From an uncultured Clostridia bacterium (lineage in GTDB: Bacteria > Bacillota > Clostridia > Christensenellales > Pumilibacteraceae): a stretch of DNA of 20,680 nt. Positions 1 to 7,798 of the stretch are shown piece after piece. The stretch is taken from contig CANPYH010000009.1 of the NCBI GenBank assembly GCA_947588325.1, forward strand, positions 1 to 20,680. Reading direction: 5' to 3'. Made by a program: the position numbers and the translations under genes. How positions within the stretch are numbered: the stretch's first letter is position 1; the number at the start of each line of letters is the position of its first letter. The notes beneath the pieces were generated by a model. That model had not been told where the DNA came from, did no database searches, and saw only the letters and a program-made list of their open reading frames with translations.

Positions 1-1151
1 ATTCTCGTGAATACGCCGCCCATGGTCTCGATACCGAGAGAAAGCGGGGTTACGTCGAGAAGAAGGACGTCCTTAACCTCACCGCCGAGCACGCCGCCCT
101 GTATAGCCGCACCGACAGCGACGCATTCATCGGGGTTAATACCCTTGAACGGCTCTTTGCCCGTAAGGTTCTTAACGGCTTCCTGTACGGCGGGGATACG
201 GGTCGAACCGCCGACAAGTATGACTTTGCTTATATCGTTTACGGACAAGCCCGCGTCCGAAAGTGCTTGCTTGCTGAGCTTAACCGTGCGATCTACGAGG
301 TCGGAAGTGAGCGAATCGAACTTGCTTCTCGTCAGCTCGCATTCGAAGTTAAGCGGACCGGACGGACCGAAGGACAGGAACGGAAGGCTTATAAGCGTTT
401 TCTGAAGCTGGGAAAGCTCGATCTTCGCCTTTTCCGCGCTCTCCTTTATTCTCTGCATAGCCATTCTGTCGCCGCTTACGTCAACGCCGCTCTGCTGTTT
501 GAACTCACTTACAACGTAGTCCATGATTCTCTGGTCGAAGTCGTCGCCGCCGAGTCTGTTATCGCCCGCCGTGGCCACTACTTCGAACACGCCGTCGCCC
601 ACTTCAAGTATGGAAATATCGAACGTACCGCCTCCGAGGTCGAATACGAATATCTTGTGGTTATCGTCTCCGCCCTTATCGAGGCCGTAAGCAAGCGCGG
701 CGGCAGTCGGCTCGTTTATAATACGAAGCACTTCGAGACCTGCTATTCTGCCCGCGTCCTTGGTCGCCTGGCGCTGTGCGTCGGTGAAGTATGCGGGAAC
801 GGTAATTACCGCCTGTGTTACAGTCTCGCCGATATATGCTTCGGCGTCCTGCTTGAGTTTGGTAAGGATCATTGCGGAGATTTCCTGCGGCGAGTAGTCG
901 TTATCCCCTATTCTTACTTTCTTGTTGGAGCCCATGTCGCGCTTAATCGAACTTACCGTTCTTTCGGGATTCGCAACAGCCTGACGTTTAGCGACCTGTC
1001 CGACAAGTCTTTCTCCGTCTTTGGAGAAGCCGACAACGGACGGTGTGGTTCTCGAACCTTCCGTATTTGCAATAACGGTAGGTTCGCCGCCCTCGAGAAC
1101 GGCTACACACGAGTTGGTTGTACCTAGGTCAATACCTATTATTTTACCCAT
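1..1151 (-). CDS. dnaK: Molecular chaperone DnaK (Hsp70), N-terminal part, cut by the window edge
   Basis: ATP-dependent cytosolic chaperone that works with GrpE (third gene partner) and DnaJ. Reading from the ATG at 1151, the protein opens MGKIIGIDLGTTNSCVAV, the phosphate-1 signature of Hsp70. It continues with the second signature (FDLGGGTFDIS) and the third (VILVGGSTRIPAVQ), then reaches DVTPLSLGIETMGG at the border of the nucleotide-binding and substrate-binding domains, where the window ends. About 383 codons are present, roughly the whole ATPase domain. The substrate-binding domain and lid lie off the left edge. A strong ribosome binding site (GGAGGA, 1161-1166) sits 9 bases before the ATG. 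It is the third gene of hrcA-grpE-dnaK, 48 bases after grpE, and should be under the CIRCE/HrcA control seen upstream. dnaJ would be expected next, outside the window. No frameshift was seen. Confidence 0.97.
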   Translation of the reverse strand, partial: MGKIIGIDLGTTNSCVAVLEGGEPTVIANTEGSRTTPSVVGFSKDGERLVGQVAKRQAVANPERTVSSIKRDMGSNKKVRIGDNDYSPQEISAMILTKLKQDAEAYIGETVTQAVITVPAYFTDAQRQATKDAGRIAGLEVLRIINEPTAAALAYGLDKGGDDNHKIFVFDLGGGTFDISILEVGDGVFEVVATAGDNRLGGDDFDQRIMDYVVSEFKQQSGVDVSGDRMAMQRIKESAEKAKIELSQLQKTLISLPFLSFGPSGPLNFECELTRSKFDSLTSDLVDRTVKLSKQALSDAGLSVNDISKVILVGGSTRIPAVQEAVKNLTGKEPFKGINPDECVAVGAAIQGGVLGGEVKDVLLLDVTPLSLGIETMGGVFTR

Positions 1152-1199
1152 TTTCTATATTCCTCCAATAAAATTATTTTTAATTATCAGTACGCACGC

Positions 1200-1823
1200 T
1201 TATGCCCGCGCGACTTTTACTACGCTATGGCGGATGATCTTATCCCCCATTCTGTATCCCTTTTGAAAAACTTCGATTACCTTGCCGTCGAGGTCAGGAT
1301 CCTCGACCTGTACTTGCAATATCGCGTTGTGAATTTGCGGGTCAAATGCTTTTCCGAGCGCGGGGATTTCGGTAACGCCAAAGCCGCTCAAAAGGTCGAG
1401 AAGCTGTCGGTTAATCATGCTCACGCCCTCCGCAACCTTTTCGTCCGTTATCATGCGGAGCGCCTGCTCGATAACGTCGAGAAGAGGGATTGTTTTTGTA
1501 ATAACGTCGGCGGCGCCCTCCGATTTTGCGTTTTTAAGCTGCTCTGCCGTTCTCTTCCTGTAATTATCGAAGTCGGACTGCATGCGAACATACACGGTGT
1601 TGAGATCCCTTAATCTTGCGTTGAGCTTTGCTTTCTCGCATTCTGCTGCGTCAAGGCGGGAGTTTAACTCCTCGATTTCCGCATTCAACTCATCGACGCT
1701 TTGCTCGGAGCACTCGCACTCTTCGCAGCAGTTTTTGCACTCTTCGGCGGAGTTTTCTTCGATAATCTCGTCCGTCGAGTCGATGTCTTCTTCGGATACT
1801 TTGCTTGCCTTTTCTTTACTCAT
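1200..1823 (-). CDS. grpE: Nucleotide exchange factor GrpE
   Basis: GrpE releases ADP from DnaK in the cytosol. The protein is 207 residues, a usual length. It has a long acidic, probably disordered N-terminus (1-45), a coiled-coil helix (about 45-105), the family motif SDFDNYRKRT, and the C-terminal beta-wing domain ending in VIEVFQKGYRMGDKIIRHSVVKVA, which is close to the family signature. The odd part is five cysteines in ten residues, C29-K-N-C32-C33-E-E-C36-E-C38, inside the acidic tail. GrpE proteins usually have few cysteines, so a metal-binding or redox role is possible but unproven. The ATG lies 2 bases after the hrcA stop, with AAGGA 9 bases upstream, so it is probably translationally coupled to hrcA. 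dnaK follows. The identity is firm; only the cysteine cluster is unexplained. Confidence 0.97.
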   Translation of the reverse strand: MSKEKASKVSEEDIDSTDEIIEENSAEECKNCCEECECSEQSVDELNAEIEELNSRLDAAECEKAKLNARLRDLNTVYVRMQSDFDNYRKRTAEQLKNAKSEGAADVITKTIPLLDVIEQALRMITDEKVAEGVSMINRQLLDLLSGFGVTEIPALGKAFDPQIHNAILQVQVEDPDLDGKVIEVFQKGYRMGDKIIRHSVVKVARA

Positions 1824-1825
1824 AT

Positions 1826-2860
1826 TTAATTATCCTTGTCAAATTTTTTTGCAACGGGAAGATCTTCAATAGTCTTGCTTATATAATCGAGAACGGAAAC
1901 GATCTTCGAATAGTCCATTCTGATAGGTCCGATAACGCCCGCTTTACCGATATTAACCCCGTGCGTCGTGAGGTTAGCCGTCACTATCGCGCATTCGGGA
2001 GAGCCGTCCTCGCCGTCATTCGATATATTTATCGTCAAGCCGAGGTCGCCTTTACTGCTTATCGCGGGAACGAGCTTTTCCTTCGATTCAAGCATCTCGA
2101 ACATCTCTCTCGCCTTTCCGACGTTGGAATACTCGGGTTGCTTGAGTAGCTTGGAGCTACCCTCGAGAACTATATTTTCCGAACTATCGTCGAGATATCC
2201 TCGGAGCACTTCGAGTATGGTGTCGAAAAGATCTCTGAATTCGTCCTTGATCTCGCAAATAAGTCGTTCGGGGTTACGAACCTCTTCTATTCTATGTCCG
2301 CCGAATGAGGCGGTAATGAACGCCGAAGCCTTCGCAAAGTATTCCTCGGGCACGTCGCTCGGTACGGTCACCGTCGCGTCTTTCAATACTCCTATGTCCG
2401 TAACGATAATTACCAGCGCAAGAGTGCTTGTTATCTTAACAATTCTTATATTGCCGATAATAGCTTCACCCACATTGGTGAAACACGCAACGCCTGTGAG
2501 GTTGGTTATTTCGCTAATGACCTTTGCCGTCGAGCGCAAAACGTCGTCTATCTCGGATATCTTTTCATCGAAGTACTTGCTGACTATTTCCAGCTCGCTC
2601 GAAGAGAGTTCCCTTCTCGGCATGAGCCTTTCCACGTAGAGTTTATACGCGCTCGCCGTCGGTATTCTGCCCGCCGAAGTGTGCGGCTGGTCGAGGTAAC
2701 CCATATCTTCAAGCGCGGCAAGTTCGTTTCTGATCGTTGCGGTAGAAAGAGCGGACAAATAGTTTGCCTGTATGTCCGCACTCGAAACGGGCTGACAACT
2801 ATCGACGTAGCTGTCAATCACCGCACGCAAGATCTTCTCTTTTCTTTCGGATAAACTCAT
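1826..2860 (-). CDS. hrcA: Heat-inducible transcription repressor HrcA
   Basis: HrcA binds CIRCE operators and represses class I heat-shock genes; GroEL is known to keep it active in other Firmicutes. The 344-residue protein has the N-terminal winged-helix part (about 1-75, with ATIRNELAALEDMGYLDQ) followed by the family hallmark HTSAGRIPTASAYKLYVE at about residues 60-77. A GAF-like core and dimerisation insert follow, and conserved C-terminal motifs IGPIRMDYSKIVSVLDY are present. It is the first gene of the operon. A consensus promoter and a CIRCE element lie 32-88 bases upstream, so it should repress itself along with grpE and dnaK. The start matches the family N-terminus (MSLSERKEKILRAVIDSYV), but I see no purine-rich ribosome binding site before it. 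Its stop lies 2 bases before grpE. Confidence 0.97.
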   Translation of the reverse strand: MSLSERKEKILRAVIDSYVDSCQPVSSADIQANYLSALSTATIRNELAALEDMGYLDQPHTSAGRIPTASAYKLYVERLMPRRELSSSELEIVSKYFDEKISEIDDVLRSTAKVISEITNLTGVACFTNVGEAIIGNIRIVKITSTLALVIIVTDIGVLKDATVTVPSDVPEEYFAKASAFITASFGGHRIEEVRNPERLICEIKDEFRDLFDTILEVLRGYLDDSSENIVLEGSSKLLKQPEYSNVGKAREMFEMLESKEKLVPAISSKGDLGLTINISNDGEDGSPECAIVTANLTTHGVNIGKAGVIGPIRMDYSKIVSVLDYISKTIEDLPVAKKFDKDN

Positions 2861-2891
2861 ATTCGTAATAAGCGCTCGAGGGTTGAGAGTG

Positions 2892-2918
2892 TTAGCACTC
2901 TCGCCTCACGACTGCCAA
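2892..2918 (-). promoter_or_regulatory. CIRCE operator (HrcA binding site), one arm degenerate
   Basis: The CIRCE consensus is TTAGCACTC-N9-GAGTGCTAA. Read toward hrcA, the site is TTGGCAGTC, nine bases, then GAGTGCTAA. The hrcA-proximal arm is perfect, the distal arm matches 7 of 9, and the spacing is exact. It starts one base after the -10 box and covers the predicted transcription start (about 2913), so bound HrcA would block RNA polymerase. Confidence 0.93.
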
Positions 2919-2919
2919 T

Positions 2920-2948
2920 ATAATACCACAAGTATATACCGCTGTCAA
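2920..2948 (-). promoter_or_regulatory. Sigma-A promoter of hrcA-grpE-dnaK
   Basis: The -35 box is TTGACA (2943-2948, perfect), the spacer is 17 bases, and the -10 box is TATTAT (2920-2925, 5 of 6). The predicted start is near 2913, giving a leader of about 53 nt that contains most of the CIRCE element. The strong boxes combined with an operator suit a repressed, heat-inducible operon. Confidence 0.9.
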
Positions 2949-2965
2949 TAAAATAATGCAAATTA

Positions 2966-3001
2966 AGAAAAAAAACTTACGGTTTTTCAGTCCGTAAGTT
3001 T
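2966..3001 (-). terminator. Intrinsic terminator after hemW, overlapping its stop codon
   Basis: On the minus strand the stem is AACTTACGG / CCGTAAGTT (2992-3000 with 2974-2982) around a 9-base loop, followed by a run of eight T (2975 down to 2968). The hemW TGA (2987-2989) lies in the loop, so the last codons form the stem. It closes the upstream operon just before the hrcA promoter, 18 bases away. Confidence 0.92.
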
Positions 3002-4081
3002 CAATATGATATCGTTCATAACGTAAAATCCCATATCCGTAAGCTTTAACCTGCCATTCTTTATCTCCAAATAATCGGATAGTTGCCTGACTATCTCTCC
3101 CTTCTCTTTGATAAGATCGCTTCCGAATGTCTTTTGATATTTATCGAGATCAAACCCTACCGCCGTACGTAGGGATAGCATAACCGTTTCATTCGCAGCC
3201 TCTTTGCTGTGCGGCTCGATATAATATGAGTTAATCTCCCGCCTGCCGCCAATATATTCGCCTATGTCGGGCGTATTTTCTATCCTGTAATTGCGGATAA
3301 AAGAGTGCGCCGCAACGCCGAAACCCTTATATTCCCCTCTTTCCCAATACCGCAAATTATGTCTGCACTCAAAATTCGGGAAGGCGAAGTTGCTTACTTC
3401 ATAGCGTGAATAGCCGTAGTCCGCCAACATTTCGCACACAAGGTCGTATAGGTCCGCAGAGTAATCTTCGTCGGGCACAAAACCGCTTTGCGCAAGCGGG
3501 GTTCCTTCTTCAACTTTGAGAGCATATGCCGAGATGTGTTTCAGATTGCGGCCGGCAAGGAGATTGACAGCTCGTTTTACGTCGTGCGGGGACTGTTCGG
3601 GCAGACCGAGCATTATATCCGCAGATATATTGTCAAAGTACTTTTCGGCAAAATCAAGCGCTCTTAAAAAGTCCGATACGGTGTGCAATCTGCCGATCCT
3701 CTCCAACAAACTGTCGGTTGCCGACTGCAAGCCCATGCTCAATCTGTTTATACCCGCAGCAGAAAATGCCGCGCATTTACTCTCGCTCAATGACTCGGGG
3801 TTGCACTCAATGGACAGTTCGGGGTTACTAACGAACTTTTCCGCAGAGAGCGCATCCAATATTTCCGCAATGTACTTCTCGGGCACGGATGACGGCGTAC
3901 CACCGCCGAAATATATACTGTCAATAATATAGTCCGAAAAATCAAAGTCGCGAATCTCCCTTTTAAGAGCGTCGAAATAGTCGCGCTTGACTTCGTCGGA
4001 ATATACCCCCGAAACGAAATCGCAATATTTGCACTTCCCGTTGCAAAAAGGTATGTGAATGTATACGCCGAGTTTATTCAT
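2987..4081 (-). CDS. hemW: Radical SAM heme chaperone HemW (HemN-like)
   Basis: HemW is a cytosolic radical-SAM family protein that binds heme and delivers it to target proteins. It was long annotated as oxygen-independent coproporphyrinogen III oxidase. The 364-residue protein begins MNKLGVYIHIPFCNGKCKYC with the cluster-binding C13-x3-C17-x2-C20 followed by D-F. The F at the fourth position, where true HemN has a further cysteine, favours HemW. Other family motifs are YFGGGTPS, IECNPES, RLSMGLQS and HISAYALKVEEGTPL, with the HemN C-terminal domain at about 290-360. The ATG overlaps the end of the cyclase gene by 8 bases and no ribosome binding site is visible, so translation is probably coupled. 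Its place between lepA and hrcA is the usual Firmicutes order. Calling it HemW rather than HemN rests on the motif and the context. Confidence 0.94.
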   Translation of the reverse strand: MNKLGVYIHIPFCNGKCKYCDFVSGVYSDEVKRDYFDALKREIRDFDFSDYIIDSIYFGGGTPSSVPEKYIAEILDALSAEKFVSNPELSIECNPESLSESKCAAFSAAGINRLSMGLQSATDSLLERIGRLHTVSDFLRALDFAEKYFDNISADIMLGLPEQSPHDVKRAVNLLAGRNLKHISAYALKVEEGTPLAQSGFVPDEDYSADLYDLVCEMLADYGYSRYEVSNFAFPNFECRHNLRYWERGEYKGFGVAAHSFIRNYRIENTPDIGEYIGGRREINSYYIEPHSKEAANETVMLSLRTAVGFDLDKYQKTFGSDLIKEKGEIVRQLSDYLEIKNGRLKLTDMGFYVMNDIILKLTD

Positions 4082-4622
4082 CTTTTATCAATACGGCGCG
4101 GACGGGACTGCCGTCAATCCCCGAAATTTTCAGAGGAAGAGCAACAAGATAATACTCTCCCTCGCTCACTTCAATCAATTCGAGATTTTCAAGTAGCACA
4201 ACACCGCTGCCGAGTAAAATCTCGTGGACGGTTTTCGCGTCCTCTCCTCCGAATGACATGCCGTCAGTGCCAAGCAGCGAAATTCTTCCCGCAAAACGCC
4301 GCGCGTCGTCCGCCGTAACGTCCGTATCTTTCAATATTATGCGGTCGAAACCCCTGTTAATATGCACCTCGGCAGACGTAATACCCGTACAAACCGCGCA
4401 TTTTCCGATACATTTCTCAATTTTTACCTGCGAAATGTCCTCTCCGCCTTCGATAAAATGACAGGGCGCATCAACGTGCGTGCCGCTATGAGATCCCAAC
4501 GTTAGCTCTGTCAGCATATAGCCGCCGCTTTCCACGTCGCTCACCCGCCTTTTGCGGGGAATTGGATCTCCCTCGTATACGGGGCAGGATAACAGTTCCT
4601 TTGTAATATCGATTATTCGCAT
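4074..4622 (-). CDS. Cyclase-family metal-dependent hydrolase (kynurenine formamidase-like)
   Basis: This 182-residue protein belongs to the cyclase family (PF04199), whose best-known members are KynB-type arylformamidases that hydrolyse N-formylkynurenine. The key motif is SHSGTHVDAPCHF, giving probable metal ligands H45, H49 and D51, with H55 nearby. H133 and E145 (in LLENLEL) are further probable active-site residues. The ending LPLKISGIDGSPVRAVL is typical of KynB relatives. The substrate is unknown: no tryptophan-degradation genes are nearby, so formamidase activity should not be assumed. The ATG is 1 base from the lepA stop and the gene end overlaps hemW by 8 bases, so it is locked into the lepA-hemW operon, where no such gene is normally found. 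No ribosome binding site is seen. The family call is firm; the reaction is not. Confidence 0.9.
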   Translation of the reverse strand: MRIIDITKELLSCPVYEGDPIPRKRRVSDVESGGYMLTELTLGSHSGTHVDAPCHFIEGGEDISQVKIEKCIGKCAVCTGITSAEVHINRGFDRIILKDTDVTADDARRFAGRISLLGTDGMSFGGEDAKTVHEILLGSGVVLLENLELIEVSEGEYYLVALPLKISGIDGSPVRAVLIKDE

Positions 4623-4623
4623 A

Positions 4624-6426
4624 TTATTTATCGTCCAGCTTGAGTATACTCATGAACGCTTCGGAAGGGATTTCGACGGTACCGAACTGCCTCATGCGCT
4701 TCTTTCCTTCTTTCTGCTTTTCGAGCAGCTTTTTCTTTCTCGTTATGTCGCCGCCGTAGCACTTTGCAAGAACATCCTTGCGGAGCGCCTTAACCGTTTC
4801 GCGCGCAATAATTTTGCCGCCTATAGCCGCCTGAATGGGAATCTCGAAGAGCTGGCGCGGAATAACTTCCTTGAGTTTCTCGGCAAGCGCGCGTCCCCTC
4901 GCCTGCGCCTTATCCCTGTGTATAATGAGAGAAAGAGCGTCGCAGATCTCGCCGTTAAGCATTACGTCCAACTTAACCATATCGCTCTTTGCATAACCTG
5001 CGATATCGTAGTCAAGGCTTGCGTAACCGCGGCTGCGGGATTTAAGCCCGTCGAAAAAGTCGAAAACTATCTCGGACAGCGGCATTGTATATTTCAGCCT
5101 GACGCGATTGGCGTCGAGATATTGCATATCGTCGAAAATTCCCCGCTTATCCTGACAGAGTTCCATAATCGGACCGATATATGCGGGCGGTGTGTATATC
5201 TCAGCAGACACAACAGGTTCTTCGATATATGCCGTCTCCGTTGTTGGAGGCAGATTGCAGGGGTTAGTGACCGTGACGACTTCGCCGTTGGTTTTGTGTA
5301 CCTTGTATGTAACGCCGGGAGCCGTGGTTATGAGGTCGAGATTATATTCCCTCTCCAAACGCTCCTGAATTATCTCCATGTGGAGCAAACCCAAGAAGCC
5401 GCACCTGAAGCCGAATCCGAGTGCGGCGGAAACCTCGGGCTCATAGAAAAGAGCGGCGTCCGATAATTTTAACCTCTCGAGTGCGTCTTTGAGGTCGTTA
5501 TAACGCGAGCCGTCGGCTGGAAATACTCCGCTGAACACGACGGGTTGGACTTCCTTATACCCCGCGCAAGGTTCCGCGGTCGGGTTGTCGGCGTTTGTCA
5601 CCGTATCGCCGGGAGCTGTTTCCGCAATTGCCTTGATACTTGCTGCGATATATCCCACGTCACCTGCGCAGAGCGACATGGTCGGGGTCGGTTTTGGATT
5701 GAATATTCCGACTTCAACGCAGTCATACACTCTTCCCGACGACATCATTTTGATCCGCATGCCCGCATTTACTTCCCCGTCTATGACGCGAACAAGGCAC
5801 ACCGCGCCTTTATAGTTGTCGTAATACGAGTCGAAAATCAGACATTTGAGCGGCGCGGAAATGTCGCCCTTGGGAGGGGGCACTTTATCGATTATCTGAT
5901 CGAGAATAGCCTCGATATTTATTCCCTCTTTAGCGCTGACAAGCGGGGCTTCGGAGGCGTCTAAACCGACTATTTCCTCAATCTCCTTCCTCGCCTCTTC
6001 AGGTCTTGCCGACGGAAGGTCTATTTTGTTAATTACGGGGAGTATCTCGAGATCGTTATCCAAGGCGAGATAGACGTTAGCGAGCGTTTGCGCCTCAACG
6101 CCTTGCGTCGAGTCAACAACGAGAACCGCCCCCTCGCATGCGCGGAGACTGCGGGACACTTCGAAGGAGAAGTCTACATGCCCCGGGGTGTCGATAAGGT
6201 TAAGCTCATATTCCACGCCGTCCTTGGTATAGTACATTCTCACGGGGGTCAGTTTGATAGTTATTCCCCGCTCCCGTTCGAGATCCATTGAATCGAGAAA
6301 CTGGTCCTGCAATTCGCGGCTGGGCACAGTCTGCGTCTTTTCAATCAGTCTGTCCGCCAACGTGGATTTGCCGTGGTCTATGTGCGCTATTATGCAAAAA
6401 TTGCGAATTTTTTTCTGTCTGTCCAT
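4624..6426 (-). CDS. lepA: Elongation factor 4 (LepA), ribosomal back-translocase GTPase
   Basis: LepA is a translational GTPase that acts on stalled or mistranslocated ribosomes and in 30S assembly. At 600 residues it has the usual length. The G1 motif is AHIDHGKST (14-22), followed by RERGITI (switch I/G2), DTPGHVDF (G3), NKIDLP (G4) and SAKEG (G5). EF-Tu-like domain II, the EF-G-like domains III and V (including GFRCGFLGLLHMEI) and the LepA-specific C-terminal domain ending GKKRMRQFGTVEIPSEAF follow. The start is fixed by the family N-terminus MDRQKKIRNFCIIAHIDHGK. It starts 28 bases after the rarA stop, and I see no ribosome binding site in that gap. It is probably co-transcribed with rarA, the cyclase gene and hemW. 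Confidence 0.98.
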   Translation of the reverse strand: MDRQKKIRNFCIIAHIDHGKSTLADRLIEKTQTVPSRELQDQFLDSMDLERERGITIKLTPVRMYYTKDGVEYELNLIDTPGHVDFSFEVSRSLRACEGAVLVVDSTQGVEAQTLANVYLALDNDLEILPVINKIDLPSARPEEARKEIEEIVGLDASEAPLVSAKEGINIEAILDQIIDKVPPPKGDISAPLKCLIFDSYYDNYKGAVCLVRVIDGEVNAGMRIKMMSSGRVYDCVEVGIFNPKPTPTMSLCAGDVGYIAASIKAIAETAPGDTVTNADNPTAEPCAGYKEVQPVVFSGVFPADGSRYNDLKDALERLKLSDAALFYEPEVSAALGFGFRCGFLGLLHMEIIQERLEREYNLDLITTAPGVTYKVHKTNGEVVTVTNPCNLPPTTETAYIEEPVVSAEIYTPPAYIGPIMELCQDKRGIFDDMQYLDANRVRLKYTMPLSEIVFDFFDGLKSRSRGYASLDYDIAGYAKSDMVKLDVMLNGEICDALSLIIHRDKAQARGRALAEKLKEVIPRQLFEIPIQAAIGGKIIARETVKALRKDVLAKCYGGDITRKKKLLEKQKEGKKRMRQFGTVEIPSEAFMSILKLDDK

Positions 6427-6454
6427 TTATCAATTAAGAGTCGGTTGCTTGTGT

Positions 6455-7792
6455 TTAATCGTCATTGTGCGATTTGCGGTAGTTCTCTTCTGCTAATTTT
6501 TTAATTCTTTCGAGGAAATTGCGTATCTCGGGCTCGTCTCCCTCATTTTTCGGGACATAGAATACCTCGTCCTTGATTTTATCGGGAAGGTATTGCTGTT
6601 TATAATACCCGCCGTAGTCATGCGGATATACATAACTCTTCCCGTCCCAGTTGGGCGAATGTTCCGTATAATTCCTCAATTGGTAGGGCACAAAGCTGTC
6701 CCCGCTCGTCCTGACGCACTTTCTTGCTGCGTCACGAGCGACAACTACCGAGTTGGACTTCGGCGACGTGCAAACGCAGATAATAGCCTCGGTGAGCGGG
6801 ATATATCCCTCGGGCGCACCGAGATGCTCATACGCATAACAAGCGCTCGTCACGACCACAAGCGCATTGGTATTCGCCATGCCCACGTCCTCCGCCGCAT
6901 GCGCCATAAGCCGACGGAAAATAAGCATGGGATCGCAGCCGCTGTCTATCAGTCTGAAGGCGTAGTAAAGCGCCGCATCGGGATCGCTGCCGCGTAAAGA
7001 CTTGCAAAATGCGGAGAGCATGTCATAATACAACGTCTCGTCTACGGAAAGCAGACGCTTTTGCGAAGATTGCTCGGCGGTTTTGCCGTCTATTATAATG
7101 CTGCCGTCCGCGCTCGGCGGCGTAGTCAGCACTGCGAGTTCGAGTGCGCCGTACGCACTACGTAAATCTCCGCTCGCCGCCCAAACGAAATGCGCAAGCG
7201 CTTCGTCTGTGAGTTTGAGATTAAGCGCGCCATAGCCGTTATCCCTGTCCTCAATTGCCCTCTTCAAACCCTTTTCCACATCCGCGTCGGAAAGAGGTTT
7301 TAACTCGAAAATTCGGCAACGGGAGACTATTGCGCTCGTCATCGACACATAGGGATTTTCGGTAGTCGAGCCGATAAAAATAATACTGCCGTCCTCTATT
7401 GCGGACAACACGCAATCGGACTGCGCCTTGTTCCAGCGGTGACACTCGTCAAGAATGAGATAGGTGCGCTTGCCGTACATTTTAAGTCGGTCGCGAGCTT
7501 CGTCTATCAGTTTTTTAGCGTCGGCTACTCCCGATGATACGGCATTCATTTTAGCAAAAGCGCCGTGCGTACTCTCGGCTATTATTGTCGCGAGCGTGGT
7601 TTTACCGCACCCCGGAGGACCGAAGAAAATACAGCTGCCGAGCTTATCCGCCTTTATTGCTCTCGTCAGAAGCGAACCATCGGAGACGAGGTGTTCCTGC
7701 CCGATAAAATCCTCAAGGGTTTTCGGGCGCATTCTCTCCGCCAAAGGGCGCATCTTACTACCGTTATTCGCAATGGAAAACAAATCATCCAT
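6455..7792 (-). CDS. rarA: Replication-associated recombination protein A (RarA/MgsA), AAA+ ATPase
   Basis: RarA is a clamp-loader-like AAA+ ATPase acting at stalled replication forks. The 445-residue length matches the family. The N-terminal motif PLAERMRPKTLEDFIGQEHL is followed by Walker A GPPGCGKTT (58-66), Walker B LILDECHRW (D115, E116; many relatives have F at the W position) and sensor 1 GSTTENPYVS. The C-terminal tetramerisation region contains DPDAALYYAFRLIDSG and RRLMAHAAEDVG. Clostridial relatives also begin with an M-D-L-F-like stretch, which supports the ATG at 7792. M14 (7753) is the main alternative. The promoter places transcription initiation on the A of this ATG, so the mRNA is probably leaderless. 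It is followed by lepA after 28 bases. Confidence 0.96.
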   Translation of the reverse strand: MDDLFSIANNGSKMRPLAERMRPKTLEDFIGQEHLVSDGSLLTRAIKADKLGSCIFFGPPGCGKTTLATIIAESTHGAFAKMNAVSSGVADAKKLIDEARDRLKMYGKRTYLILDECHRWNKAQSDCVLSAIEDGSIIFIGSTTENPYVSMTSAIVSRCRIFELKPLSDADVEKGLKRAIEDRDNGYGALNLKLTDEALAHFVWAASGDLRSAYGALELAVLTTPPSADGSIIIDGKTAEQSSQKRLLSVDETLYYDMLSAFCKSLRGSDPDAALYYAFRLIDSGCDPMLIFRRLMAHAAEDVGMANTNALVVVTSACYAYEHLGAPEGYIPLTEAIICVCTSPKSNSVVVARDAARKCVRTSGDSFVPYQLRNYTEHSPNWDGKSYVYPHDYGGYYKQQYLPDKIKDEVFYVPKNEGDEPEIRNFLERIKKLAEENYRKSHNDD

Positions 7793-7798
7793 GCTCGT

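Noticed and set aside
267..1127. 286-codon open frame antisense to dnaK
   Set aside because: Long frames opposite dnaK are a known codon-bias effect. There is no ribosome binding site and the dnaK reading is unambiguous.
4552..5466. 304-codon open frame antisense to lepA
   Set aside because: It fully mirrors the conserved lepA coding strand and resembles no protein family I recognise.
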